Source of the DNA: Lachnoanaerobaculum sanguinis
GTDB lineage: Bacteria; Bacillota; Clostridia; Lachnospirales; Lachnospiraceae
Assembly: GCF_033242365.1 (NCBI RefSeq)
Contig: NZ_BTHK01000006.1
Span: 62,001-126,000 of the forward strand
DNA: 64,000 nt
Direction of reading: 5' to 3'
The position numbers and the translations under genes were made by a program. Below, one piece after another: positions 31,316 to 41,100 of the stretch. How positions within the stretch are numbered: the first letter of the stretch is position 1; every line of letters starts with the position of its first letter. A model generated the notes under the pieces. It had not been told where the DNA came from and did no database searches. It was given only the letters and a program-made list of their open reading frames with translations.

Positions 31316-32779
31316 ATGTATTACCCTACATTAAATGAAATAGAAAAAATAAAAGAAAATAAAGAATACACTCTCGCACCGGTCAGTATGGAAATATTAT
31401 CCGACTTTATCACACCTATTGAAGCGATAAGAATTCTAAAAAAGGCTTCAACACATGCCTATATGTTGGAATCGGCAAAGGCTAACGAGAGTTGGGGAAG
31501 ATATACATTTCTCGGATTTGATCCCACACTTTCTATAAGCTGTAATGACGGCAAAATAAATGTGGACGGTGAAGAATTTGAGTGTAGCGATCCTACCGGC
31601 TATCTTAGAGATTTGTTGAAAAAATACAAAAGCCCGAGACTTACCTCTCTACCTCCTTTTACAGGCGGTTTAGTCGGATATTTTTCATTTGACTATATAA
31701 ACTACAAGGAACCGAGTATCAAAAGAAATGTAGAAGATTCTGAGGGCTTTAAAGATATTGATGTAATGCTTTTTAAAGATGTGATTGTATTTGACCATGT
31801 AAAGCAAAAAATTATCCTTATTACAAATATTTCACTTAATGAAGATACTCATATTGCCTATGAGAACGCTGTTAAAAGACTTGAGAAAATAAAAAATCTT
31901 TTATTTACGGGTGAGAAATCCTATGAAACAGGAAAACTGCTCTCTGAAGTAAAGCCTTTATTCTCACAAGAAGAATTTTCAGAGATGATTGCAAAGGCAA
32001 AGCATCATATCAAGGAGGGCGATATATTCCAGATAGTACTTTCAAACCGCTTGCAGGCGGACTTTAGCGGAAGTCTTTTTGATACCTACAGAGTGCTTAG
32101 AACGGTAAACCCTTCACCATATATGTTTTATTTTTCAGGTACCGATGTAGAGATTGCGGGAGCTTCACCTGAAACTCTGGTAAAGCTTGAAGACGGAATA
32201 CTCCACACCTTCCCTCTTGCTGGTACAAGACCGAGAGGAAAAACAGAGGCTGAGGATCTGCTTTTGGAAGAAGAATTACTTGCTGATAAAAAGGAACTGG
32301 CTGAACACAACATGCTTGTAGATCTTGGAAGAAATGACCTTGGCAAGATAAGTAAATTCGGAAGTGTGAAGGTGGAAAAATTCCACTCTATAGAAAGATA
32401 TTCGCATGTAATGCATATAGGCTCTACTGTAAAGGGTGAAATAAGACCTGAAAACGATGCACTGGATGCACTTGAAGCGGTTCTTCCTGCAGGTACCCTC
32501 TCAGGAGCACCTAAGATTCGTGCCTGTCAGCTTATCGGTGAACTTGAAAACAACAAAAGAGGAGTTTATGGAGGAGCTATAGGATATATTGATTTTACCG
32601 GAAATATGGACACCTGCATTGCCATCAGACTTGCATATAAGAAAAACGGAAAAGTATTTATCAGAAGCGGTGCCGGTATTGTAGCCGACTCGGAGCCTGA
32701 TAAGGAATATATGGAAAGCATAAATAAGGCAGGCGCTGTAGTCGATGCGCTAAAAAAGGCACAGGAGATAAACAAATGA
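31316..32779 (+). CDS. trpE: Anthranilate synthase component I
   Basis: A 487-residue chorismate-utilising enzyme. It shows the N-terminal LESAKANESWGRYTFLG region that carries the tryptophan-feedback site (family knowledge), IKEGDIFQIVLSNRL, GASPETLVKLEDG, PLAGTRPRGKT and the C-terminal VLPAGTLSGAPKIRACQLI and GAGIVADSEPDKEY. The ATG at 31316 follows GGAAGG; the open frame runs farther upstream inside aroF but without a ribosome site. Its end overlaps trpG by four bases. Confidence 0.95.
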   Translation: MYYPTLNEIEKIKENKEYTLAPVSMEILSDFITPIEAIRILKKASTHAYMLESAKANESWGRYTFLGFDPTLSISCNDGKINVDGEEFECSDPTGYLRDLLKKYKSPRLTSLPPFTGGLVGYFSFDYINYKEPSIKRNVEDSEGFKDIDVMLFKDVIVFDHVKQKIILITNISLNEDTHIAYENAVKRLEKIKNLLFTGEKSYETGKLLSEVKPLFSQEEFSEMIAKAKHHIKEGDIFQIVLSNRLQADFSGSLFDTYRVLRTVNPSPYMFYFSGTDVEIAGASPETLVKLEDGILHTFPLAGTRPRGKTEAEDLLLEEELLADKKELAEHNMLVDLGRNDLGKISKFGSVKVEKFHSIERYSHVMHIGSTVKGEIRPENDALDALEAVLPAGTLSGAPKIRACQLIGELENNKRGVYGGAIGYIDFTGNMDTCIAIRLAYKKNGKVFIRSGAGIVADSEPDKEYMESINKAGAVVDALKKAQEINK

Positions 32780-33342
32780 TTTTATTGATTGATAATTATG
32801 ACAGTTTTTCCTACAACCTGTTTCAAATGGTAGGTGAAATTAATCCTGATATAAAAGTAATACGAAATGATGAAATGACTGTGGAAGAAATAAAAGCTCT
32901 TGCTCCGGAAAAGATTATTATCTCACCGGGTCCCGGAAGACCTGAGGATGCAGGTATAATTATAGATGTAATAAAGGAGCTTGGACAAAGTATTCCGATT
33001 CTTGGAGTTTGTCTTGGACATCAGGCAATCTGTATGGCATTCGGGGCAACGATAACCTATGCCAAGGAGCTGATGCACGGAAAAGACTCTCTTACATATT
33101 TTGATACCTCCGGTACTATATTTTTAAATTTACCCACGGAGAGTAAGGTTGCCAGATATCACTCACTTGCCGCAAGCGAGGATACAATTCCTGCAGAATT
33201 AAAAGTGGTAGCAAGAACAGATGACGGTGAAGTAATGGCGGTAGAACATAAAAGCTACCCGATTTATGGAGTGCAGTTTCATCCGGAATCCATAATGACA
33301 GAATACGGAAAAGAGATGTTGAGGAATTTTATACAAAATTGA
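32776..33342 (+). CDS. trpG: Anthranilate synthase component II (glutamine amidotransferase)
   Basis: A 188-residue class I glutamine amidotransferase supplying ammonia to TrpE. Motifs: LIDNYDSFSYNL at the start, SPGPGRPEDAG, the nucleophile Cys in LGVCLGHQAI (about residue 79) and the His/Glu pair in YGVQFHPESIMTEYGKEML. It overlaps trpE by four bases (ATGA). It is followed by a large palindromic element before trpD. Confidence 0.95.
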   Translation: MILLIDNYDSFSYNLFQMVGEINPDIKVIRNDEMTVEEIKALAPEKIIISPGPGRPEDAGIIIDVIKELGQSIPILGVCLGHQAICMAFGATITYAKELMHGKDSLTYFDTSGTIFLNLPTESKVARYHSLAASEDTIPAELKVVARTDDGEVMAVEHKSYPIYGVQFHPESIMTEYGKEMLRNFIQN

Positions 33343-33357
33343 AATTTTAGCCATACA

Positions 33358-33551
33358 TTATAGGTTTTATTTTGTAATCCCTGTAGCGATTAGTTCTTTC
33401 GCAAAAGCGAGATAGGATTAAGCAACCGAGGACTTGTTTGAGTGTAGTTCGCTGTTCTTCAAGCGAACAAACGAGTTCCGCAGGTTGCGTAAAATCCTAC
33501 GAAGCTTTAAGAAAGAACTGCGATTGGGATTACAAACTTTAAAACCTATAA
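33358..33551. repeat. 194-bp imperfect palindrome between trpG and trpD
   Basis: The two arms, each about 97 bases, are complementary along most of their length: TTATAGGTTTTA with TAAAACCTATAA at the ends, then TTTGTAATCCC with GGGATTACAAA, AGTTCTTTC with GAAAGAACT, ATAGGATT with AATCCTAC, GCAACC with GGTTGC, and an apical GTTCGC/GCGAAC hairpin. It contains no useful frame. It would fold as one long hairpin in the trp mRNA. The organisation resembles a MITE or an intergenic palindromic repeat family. Confidence 0.85.
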
Positions 33552-33573
33552 AATAATGAACTGAAAGGATACT

Positions 33574-34590
33574 ATGATTAAGGAAGCTATTGTAAAGATT
33601 GTAAATAAAGAAGATTTAACTTTTGATGAAGCCTATGCGGTAATGAATGAGATTATGAACGGTGAGACTTCGCCTACACAAAATGCCGCATTTCTTGCAG
33701 CTCTTTCTACAAAGAGTGCGAAAGCTGAAACCACACAGGAAATCGCAGGTTGTGCTATGGCTATGAGAGAGCATGCCACAGCTGTTGATACGGATTTTGA
33801 CCTTTTTGAAATAGTGGGCACCGGCGGTGACAATGCCGGAAGTTTTAATATCTCCACCACCTCAGCTTTGGTAGCTGCTGCCGGCGGTATGAAAGTAAGT
33901 AAACACGGAAACAGAGCGGCTTCTTCAAAATGCGGTACGGCAGACTGCCTTGAGGCATTGGGCGTAAATATTGAAGAAGATCCCGATAAATGTAAAGAGC
34001 TTTTGGAAAAGGTCGGCATGTGCTTTTTCTTTGCTCAAAAATATCACAGTTCTATGAAATATGTAGGAGCTATAAGAAAAGAGCTTGGGTTTAGAACGGT
34101 TTTTAATATACTTGGGCCTCTTACAAATCCGGCAAAACCGAAGCGCCAGCTCCTTGGAGTATATGATGAATACCTTATAGAACCTCTTGCAAAAGTGCTT
34201 GTGGATCTTGGAGTTAAAAGAGGTATGGTAGTATATGGTATGGATAAGCTTGATGAAATATCACTCTCCGCTCCTACCAAGGTTTGCGAAATAAATAACG
34301 GTTCACTCACCACCTATGAGATAAAGCCTGAAGATTTCGGTCTTACACGCTGTGAAAAACAAGATTTGGCAGGTGGTGATCCTAAGGAAAATGCAGCCAT
34401 TACTCTTGCCATACTAAACGGTGAAAAAGGCCATAAAACAGATGCGGTACTTTTAAATGCCGGAGCGGCTCTTTATATAGGTGATAAGGCAGGCAGTATA
34501 CAGGAAGGAATAGATCTTGCAATAAATCTTATTGAAAGCAAAAAAGCGCTTAAGGTTTTAGAAGATTTTATAAGAGTAAGCAATGAGTAA
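33574..34590 (+). CDS. trpD: Anthranilate phosphoribosyltransferase
   Basis: A 338-residue enzyme transferring phosphoribose from PRPP to anthranilate. Characteristic motifs are EIVGTGGDNAGSFNISTTSA (PRPP loop), KHGNRAASSKCGTADCLEALG, and KYVGAIRKELGFRTVFNILGPLTNP. AAAGGA precedes the ATG. The palindromic element separates it from trpG; its end overlaps trpC by eight bases. Confidence 0.95.
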   Translation: MIKEAIVKIVNKEDLTFDEAYAVMNEIMNGETSPTQNAAFLAALSTKSAKAETTQEIAGCAMAMREHATAVDTDFDLFEIVGTGGDNAGSFNISTTSALVAAAGGMKVSKHGNRAASSKCGTADCLEALGVNIEEDPDKCKELLEKVGMCFFFAQKYHSSMKYVGAIRKELGFRTVFNILGPLTNPAKPKRQLLGVYDEYLIEPLAKVLVDLGVKRGMVVYGMDKLDEISLSAPTKVCEINNGSLTTYEIKPEDFGLTRCEKQDLAGGDPKENAAITLAILNGEKGHKTDAVLLNAGAALYIGDKAGSIQEGIDLAINLIESKKALKVLEDFIRVSNE

Positions 34591-35386
34591 AGAAATAACT
34601 ATTTTAGATACAATAGCCACATATACAAAATGGCGAATCGAAGAGCAAAAGAAAAATATTCCTCTGTCTTTGATAAGATCTGAAGCCGAAAATATTCAAG
34701 CACCAAAATTTGTTTTTGAAAATGCCTTAAAAAAACCTGGATTATCTTTTATATGTGAATGCAAGAAAGCTTCACCGTCTAAAGGTATTATTGCAAAGGA
34801 TTTCCCATATCTTTCAATTGCAAAGGAATATGAGGAGGCAGGTGCAGACTGTATATCGGTGCTCACAGAACCTAAGTGGTTTCTTGGAAGTGATAAGTAT
34901 TTAAAGGAAATATCAAATACAGTTACTCTCCCACTGCTTAGAAAAGATTTTACCGTAGATGAATATATGATATATGAAGCCAAGGCAATGGGTGCATCCT
35001 GTATCCTTTTGATTTGCTCCATATTATCGGTTGAAGAGTTGAAGTATTTCAAAGATATAAGTGATGATCTGGGACTTTCCACCCTTGTGGAATGTCATGA
35101 CGAGTCTGAAATCGAAAAAGCCTTAAAGATAAATTCCCGTATGATCGGAGTAAATAACAGAAATCTGAAGGACTTTTCCGTAAACACGAATAACAGTAAA
35201 AGACTTCGAGACCTTGTGCCTAAGGATATCTTATTTGTTTCAGAAAGCGGTGTAAACAGCCCTGAAGATATAAAAAATATCATTGATATGGGAGCCGATG
35301 CCGCTTTGGTAGGTGAAGTACTAATGCGTGCAGAAAATAAAAAATTCACTTTGGATTGGTTAAAGGGTAGATATGACAAAAATTAA
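34583..35386 (+). CDS. trpC: Indole-3-glycerol-phosphate synthase
   Basis: A 267-residue TIM-barrel enzyme that closes the indole ring. Visible are FICECKKASPSKGIIAKDFP, ADCISVLTEPKWFLGSDKYL, LLRKDFTVDEYMIYEAKAMG, LVECHDESEIEKAL, IGVNNRNLKDFSVN and FVSESGVNSPEDI, all usual in TrpC. The start overlaps trpD and the end overlaps trpF by 14 bases, so translation is coupled. Confidence 0.95.
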   Translation: MSKEITILDTIATYTKWRIEEQKKNIPLSLIRSEAENIQAPKFVFENALKKPGLSFICECKKASPSKGIIAKDFPYLSIAKEYEEAGADCISVLTEPKWFLGSDKYLKEISNTVTLPLLRKDFTVDEYMIYEAKAMGASCILLICSILSVEELKYFKDISDDLGLSTLVECHDESEIEKALKINSRMIGVNNRNLKDFSVNTNNSKRLRDLVPKDILFVSESGVNSPEDIKNIIDMGADAALVGEVLMRAENKKFTLDWLKGRYDKN

Positions 35387-35984
35387 GCTTTGCGGCATAA
35401 AAAGTGAAGATGATATCAAGGTGATAAATGAAGTATTACCTGATTATATAGGCTTTGTATTTGCCGAAAAAAGTAAAAGATATATATCATTTGATACGGC
35501 AAAGGTACTGAAAAGCAGGCTTGATAACAGAGTAAAGGCTGTGGGTGTGTTTGTAAATGAAGATATTGAGAATATAGCCTATCTTGTCAAAAATAAAATC
35601 ATTGATATTGTTCAGCTTCATGGAAATGAAGATGAGGGCTATATAAATACATTAAAGAAAAAGATAAATGTACCTATAATATATGCCTATCAGATAAAAT
35701 CAAAGTCTGATATAAAATCAATAAATAAAAACACGGATTTTATCTTATTGGATGCGGGGGCAGGCTGTGGGGAGACCTTTGATGAAGCCTTACTTGACGG
35801 CTTTGACAGAGAGTATTTTTTAGCAGGCGGACTCTCATTAGATAATATAAAAGAAAAAATAATTAAGCTAAATCCATTCGGTGTGGATGTAAGTTCGGGA
35901 ATAGAAACCGAAGGCAAAAAAGATGCCGCTAAGATAAGAAAATTTGTAAATTTAGTAAGAGAGGTAGACAATGACAGATATTAA
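35373..35984 (+). CDS. trpF: Phosphoribosylanthranilate isomerase
   Basis: A 203-residue TIM barrel performing the Amadori rearrangement in tryptophan synthesis. It starts TKIKLCGIKSEDDI with the catalytic Cys in LCGI, then GFVFAEKSKRYI, VQLHGNEDEGYI, DFILLDAGAGCGETFDEALL with the catalytic Asp, and FLAGGLSLDNI and GVDVSSGIETEGKKD at the end. It overlaps trpC and trpB by 14 bases each. Confidence 0.94.
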   Translation: MTKIKLCGIKSEDDIKVINEVLPDYIGFVFAEKSKRYISFDTAKVLKSRLDNRVKAVGVFVNEDIENIAYLVKNKIIDIVQLHGNEDEGYINTLKKKINVPIIYAYQIKSKSDIKSINKNTDFILLDAGAGCGETFDEALLDGFDREYFLAGGLSLDNIKEKIIKLNPFGVDVSSGIETEGKKDAAKIRKFVNLVREVDNDRY

Positions 35985-37161
35985 AGGAAGATTTGGAGTT
36001 CACGGAGGACAGTATATCCCTGAAACTCTTATGAATGCAGTGATAGAATTGGAAAAAGCATATAATCATTATAAAAATGATCCTGAGTTTAACAAAGAAC
36101 TCAATTATCTTCTAAATGATTATGCAGGCAGACCTTCAAAACTTTATTTTGCAAAGAAAATGACTGAAGATCTTGGCGGTGCAAAGATTTATTTAAAGCG
36201 TGAGGACCTTACACATACAGGTGCACATAAGATAAACAATGTCCTCGGACAGGCACTGCTTGCAAAAAAGATGGGAAAGACCAGACTTATTGCAGAAACA
36301 GGTGCAGGACAGCACGGTGTTGCAACAGCAACCGCGGCGGCATTGATGGGTATGGAATGTGTAGTATTTATGGGTGAAGAAGATACTATTCGCCAGGCAC
36401 TTAATGTATATAAGATGAGACTGCTTGGTGCTACAGTTATCCCTGTTACAAGCGGAACAAAAACTCTAAAAGATGCCGTTTCAGAGGCTATGAGAGAATG
36501 GACAAGCAGAATAGATGATACTCATTACTGCCTAGGCTCAGTAATGGGACCTCATCCTTTCCCTACTATAGTCAGAGATTTCCAGGCCGTAATTTCAAAA
36601 GAAATTAAGGAACAAATCCTTGAAAAAGAAGGTAAATTGCCGGATGCCGTACTTGCCTGTGTAGGTGGCGGCTCAAATGCCATAGGAAGCTTTTACAATT
36701 TTATTGAAGACAAGGATGTGGCACTTATCGGTTGTGAAGCGGCAGGAAAGGGAATTCATACATTTGAAACAGCTGCTACTATAAATACCGGAAAGCTCGG
36801 TATTTTCCACGGTATGAAATCCTATTTCTGTCAGGATGAATACGGTCAGATAGCACCTGTATATTCCATCTCTGCCGGACTTGACTATCCGGGTGTAGGA
36901 CCTGAGCATTCTTATCTTCATGATATAAAAAGAGCAAGCTATGTACCTGTAACGGATGATGAATCAGTAGAAGCATTTGAATACCTCTCTAAAATGGAGG
37001 GTATTATACCTGCCATAGAGTCAGCTCATGCCGTTGCTCATGCCATGAAAATAGCACCTACTATGAAGAAGGACCAAATTATTGTAATCACAATCTCCGG
37101 AAGAGGTGATAAGGATTGTGCGGCTATTGCAAGATATAAAGGAGAAGACTTACATGAATAA
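35971..37161 (+). CDS. trpB: Tryptophan synthase beta chain
   Basis: A 396-residue PLP enzyme condensing indole with serine. The PLP lysine is in THTGAHKINNVLGQ (about residue 88), with ETGAGQHGVATATAAAL, CVGGGSNAIG (phosphate loop) and AGLDYPGVGPEHS following. This is the TrpB1 type that partners TrpA. It overlaps trpF by 14 bases and trpA by 8 bases. Confidence 0.96.
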   Translation: MTDIKGRFGVHGGQYIPETLMNAVIELEKAYNHYKNDPEFNKELNYLLNDYAGRPSKLYFAKKMTEDLGGAKIYLKREDLTHTGAHKINNVLGQALLAKKMGKTRLIAETGAGQHGVATATAAALMGMECVVFMGEEDTIRQALNVYKMRLLGATVIPVTSGTKTLKDAVSEAMREWTSRIDDTHYCLGSVMGPHPFPTIVRDFQAVISKEIKEQILEKEGKLPDAVLACVGGGSNAIGSFYNFIEDKDVALIGCEAAGKGIHTFETAATINTGKLGIFHGMKSYFCQDEYGQIAPVYSISAGLDYPGVGPEHSYLHDIKRASYVPVTDDESVEAFEYLSKMEGIIPAIESAHAVAHAMKIAPTMKKDQIIVITISGRGDKDCAAIARYKGEDLHE

Positions 37162-37924
37162 AATATATGAAGCATTAAAAAATAAAAAAGCATTTATACC
37201 TTTTATCACCTGTGGTGACCCTGATGTTGCAACTACCAAAGCTGCAATACTTGAAATGGTAAAAAACGGAGCAGATTTGGTGGAAATAGGTATACCCTTC
37301 TCCGACCCTACTGCTGAAGGTGTAGTGATACAGGGCGCAAATATTCGTGCTCTTGAAGGCGGTATTACCACCGATAAGGTATTTGCTATGGTTGCGGATC
37401 TCAGAAAGGAAGTTACTGTTCCACTTGTATTTATGACCTATGCCAATGTAGTATTTTCCTACGGTCCTGAAAAGTTCTTTGCCAAATGCAAAGAGATAGG
37501 TATTGACGGTATTATACTTCCTGATATCCCGTTTGAAGAGAGAAATGAATTCCTTGATATTTCTGAAAAATATAATATCGATCTCATCTCTCTTATTGCA
37601 CCTACATCTGATGACCGTATTGCAATGATTGCAAAAGAAGCCAAAGGCTTTTTATACATCGTATCAAGCCTTGGTGTAACAGGAACCAGAAGTGAGATCA
37701 CCACTGATTTAAACTCCATAGTAAAGATAGTAAGAGAAAACACCGATATTCCATGTGCTATAGGCTTCGGTATTTCAACTCCCGAACAGGCTAAGGAAAT
37801 GAGTCAGATAGCAGACGGAGTAATCGTAGGTTCAGCCATCATAAAGCTCTTAAAACAATACAAAACCAAAGCTCCTTCATATATAGGAGCCTATGTTAAA
37901 GAGATGAAAGACGCCATTTTGTAA
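37154..37924 (+). CDS. trpA: Tryptophan synthase alpha chain
   Basis: A 256-residue TIM barrel releasing indole from indole-3-glycerol phosphate. The catalytic Glu is Glu44 in LVEIGIPFSDP. The second catalytic acid, Asp60 in E. coli numbering within LADGP, is here Glu55 in TAEGV, and the following Pro is Val. GVTGTRSEI and IGFGISTPEQAKEM follow as usual. The ATG at 37154 overlaps trpB by eight bases and fits a normal TrpA opening; the frame is open 16 codons further back. No strong terminator follows the gene. Confidence 0.93.
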   Translation: MNKIYEALKNKKAFIPFITCGDPDVATTKAAILEMVKNGADLVEIGIPFSDPTAEGVVIQGANIRALEGGITTDKVFAMVADLRKEVTVPLVFMTYANVVFSYGPEKFFAKCKEIGIDGIILPDIPFEERNEFLDISEKYNIDLISLIAPTSDDRIAMIAKEAKGFLYIVSSLGVTGTRSEITTDLNSIVKIVRENTDIPCAIGFGISTPEQAKEMSQIADGVIVGSAIIKLLKQYKTKAPSYIGAYVKEMKDAIL

Positions 37925-37953
37925 TCTTTAATACACTTTTAACCTCTTATTCA

Positions 37954-37982
37954 TTGCCTTATTCCTAGCAATATGCTATGAT
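37954..37982 (+). promoter_or_regulatory. Promoter of the activase gene
   Basis: TTGCCT (37954-37959) and TATGAT (37977-37982) with 17-base spacing. The leader of about 160 bases to the ATG at 38154 contains an A+T-rich TTTTATTTT/AAAATAAAA hairpin and a GGGGC/GCCCC hairpin near 38103, but no recognised riboswitch. Confidence 0.5.
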
Positions 37983-38153
37983 ATAAAATCATGTTTTTAC
38001 ATGTGTGGTTTTGTGTGCAATTTTATTTTTCAAAATAAAAGGCATGTTCAAGCTACTGATTTTAACGGATTGTAAGGTATATTCCTGCATCCGGGTTTCA
38101 CAGGGGCATAGCCCCATATTGTATAATCACAAGCTTATAAAAGAGGTTATAAT

Positions 38154-41100
38154 ATGCAAAACACAGAAAAAACCTATGTACTCGGTATAGACATAGGTTC
38201 GACTACAGTCAAAATTGCTATCCTTGACGGCAAGCATGAAGTAGTATTTTCAGATTATCGCAGACATTATGCAAATATACAGGGGACTTTGGCGGCACAG
38301 CTATCAGATGCCTTTGAAAAAATAGGGGAAGTGAATATCATTCCGATGATCACCGGCTCAGGCGGTCTTACCCTTTCAAAGCATCTAAAGTCCACATTTG
38401 TACAGGAAGTTGTCGCAGTTGCAACCGCACTGAAGGCTGTTGCACCTCAAACCGATGTTGCAATAGAGCTTGGTGGAGAAGATGCAAAAATCATCTACTT
38501 CACAGGCGGTATAGACCAGAGAATGAACGGTATATGTGCCGGAGGTACAGGAAGTTTTATCGATCAGATGGCTTCTCTCCTCCAAACAGATGCTATAGGA
38601 CTTAATGAATATGCAAAGAGTTATAAGTCAATTTATCCTATAGCCGCAAGATGCGGAGTTTTCGCAAAAACGGATGTACAGCCGCTTATCAATGAGGGAG
38701 CTACAAGAGAGGACCTCTCCGCTTCCATTTTCCAGGCGGTGGTAAATCAGACTATTTCAGGTCTTGCCTGCGGTAAGCCTATAAGAGGTCATGTGGCATT
38801 CCTCGGAGGTCCTTTGCACTTCCTTTCAGAACTTAAGCAGGCATTTATCAGAACACTTAATCTTACAGATGAATATATCGTAGATCCTGACAATTCACAT
38901 CTTTTTGCAGCCATAGGTGCGGCACTTAACTGTGAGAGCAAGGATGCTATGATCGGTATTTCAGATCTTATTGCCAAGCTTAAAGAAGGTATTGAGATGG
39001 CGCATGAGATTGCCAGACTTGATCCGCTCTTTGAGACTGAGGCTGATTATGAGGAATTCAGCGGAAGACATTTCGGCCACAGTGTAAAAACTGCCGAGCT
39101 TGAAGACTACAAGGGCAATATATTCCTTGGAATAGATGCCGGTTCCACCACCACAAAGATTGCTTTGGTAGGTGAAGACGGTAGCCTTCTTTGGAATTTT
39201 TATTCAAATAACAACGGTTCCCCACTGGCTACAGCTATCTCGGCTATAAAGTCGGTAAAGGAAAAAATCAATCCTGAAGCAAAGATTGTATATTCATGTT
39301 CTACAGGATATGGTGAGGCACTTCTAAAAGCCGCCTTTATGCTTGATGAAGGTGAAGTTGAAACAATTGCACACTACTACGCAGCTGCTTTCTTTGAGCC
39401 TGAGGTCGACTGTATACTTGATATCGGAGGTCAAGATATGAAATGTATCCGTATCAAGGACGGTACAGTAGACTCCGTGCAGTTAAATGAGGCCTGTTCT
39501 GCAGGTTGCGGTTCATTTATTGAGACCTTTGCAGGTTCTTTGAACTTCTCGGTTCAAAACTTTGCAAAGGAAGCATTGTTTGCAAAGAATCCTGTAGACC
39601 TTGGTACCAGATGTACCGTTTTCATGAACTCAAATGTTAAGCAGGCACAAAAAGAAGGTGCTACCGTAGCCGATATTTCGGCCGGCCTTGCATACTCGGT
39701 TATAAAAAATGCTTTATTTAAGGTTATAAAAATCTCAAATGCGGCAGATCTTGGAAAACATATAGTTGTACAGGGCGGTACATTCTACAATGATGCAGTA
39801 CTCCGTGCACTTGAAAAGATTTCAGGCGGTTTTGTTACAAGACCTGATATTGCCGGAATAATGGGTGCATTCGGTGCGGCACTTATAGCCAGAGAAAGAT
39901 ATGAAGGAAAACAGACCACCATGCTCTCTCTTGATGATATCATATCACTGCAGTATGACACATCCATGACCAGATGCCGTGGCTGTAACAATAACTGTGT
40001 AATGACGGTCAACAAATTTGAAGGCGGAAGAAACTTCATATCAGGAAACAGATGTGAAAGAGGTCTTGGTAAGGACAGAGTTAAAAAGGATGTTCCAAAC
40101 CTCTATGAATATAAATATAATCGTATGTTCGGCTATGAGCCGCTTACAGCCGACAAGGCATTCAGAGGTACTATCGGTATACCGAGAGTTTTAAATATGT
40201 ATGAGAACTTCCCGTTCTGGGCTGTATTCTTTAGAAACCTCGGATTCAGAACGGTGCTCTCTCCTATGTCAACAAAGAAGATATACGAGCTTGGTATTGA
40301 GTCCATCCCAAGTGAGTCTGAATGTTACCCTGCAAAGATTACACATGGACATATTTCATGGCTTATAAAGAACGGCGTTCGTACTATATGGTATCCATGT
40401 ATACCTTATGAAAGAAATGAGCAGCCGGATGCCGGAAACCATTTCAACTGCCCTATTGTTACTTCATATGCTGAGAATATCAAGAATAATGTGGAGGAGA
40501 TCAGAGAGACAAATACCAGATTCTTGAATCCTTTCATGGCATTTACAAATGAAGAGGTACTTACAAATCAGCTTATCAAGGTAATGAAGCAGGAATTTGA
40601 CATAAATGAAAGAGAAGTAAAGTTCGCTGCACATGCTGCATGGACAGAGCTTATTCAGTCAAAGAAAGATATCGAAAGAGAAGGTGAAAAGACTATAGAG
40701 TGGCTTCATAAGAACAACCGCCACGGTATAGTTCTTGCCGGAAGACCTTATCATGTTGACCCTGAAATACATCATGGTATTCCTGATATGATCACTTCAT
40801 TCGGAATTGCCGTACTTACAGAGGATGCGGTTTCTCATCTTGCCAAGATAGAAAGACCTGTTATCGTAAGCGATCAGTGGATGTATCATTCCAGACTCTA
40901 TGCTGCTGCAAGTCTTGTAAAGCAGGATGACTGCCTTGATCTTGTACAGCTTAATTCCTTCGGTTGCGGACTTGATGCCGTTACCACGGATCAGGTAAGT
41001 GATATACTTACAGGTTCAGGAAAGATCTATACGGTACTTAAGATCGATGAGGTAAACAATCTCGGTGCCGCAAGAATTCGTATACGTTCGCTTATCGCTG

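Noticed and set aside
38103..38114. GGGGCATAGCCCC hairpin as terminator of the trp operon
   Set aside because: No T run follows it and it lies downstream of the activase promoter; I list no terminator for trpA.
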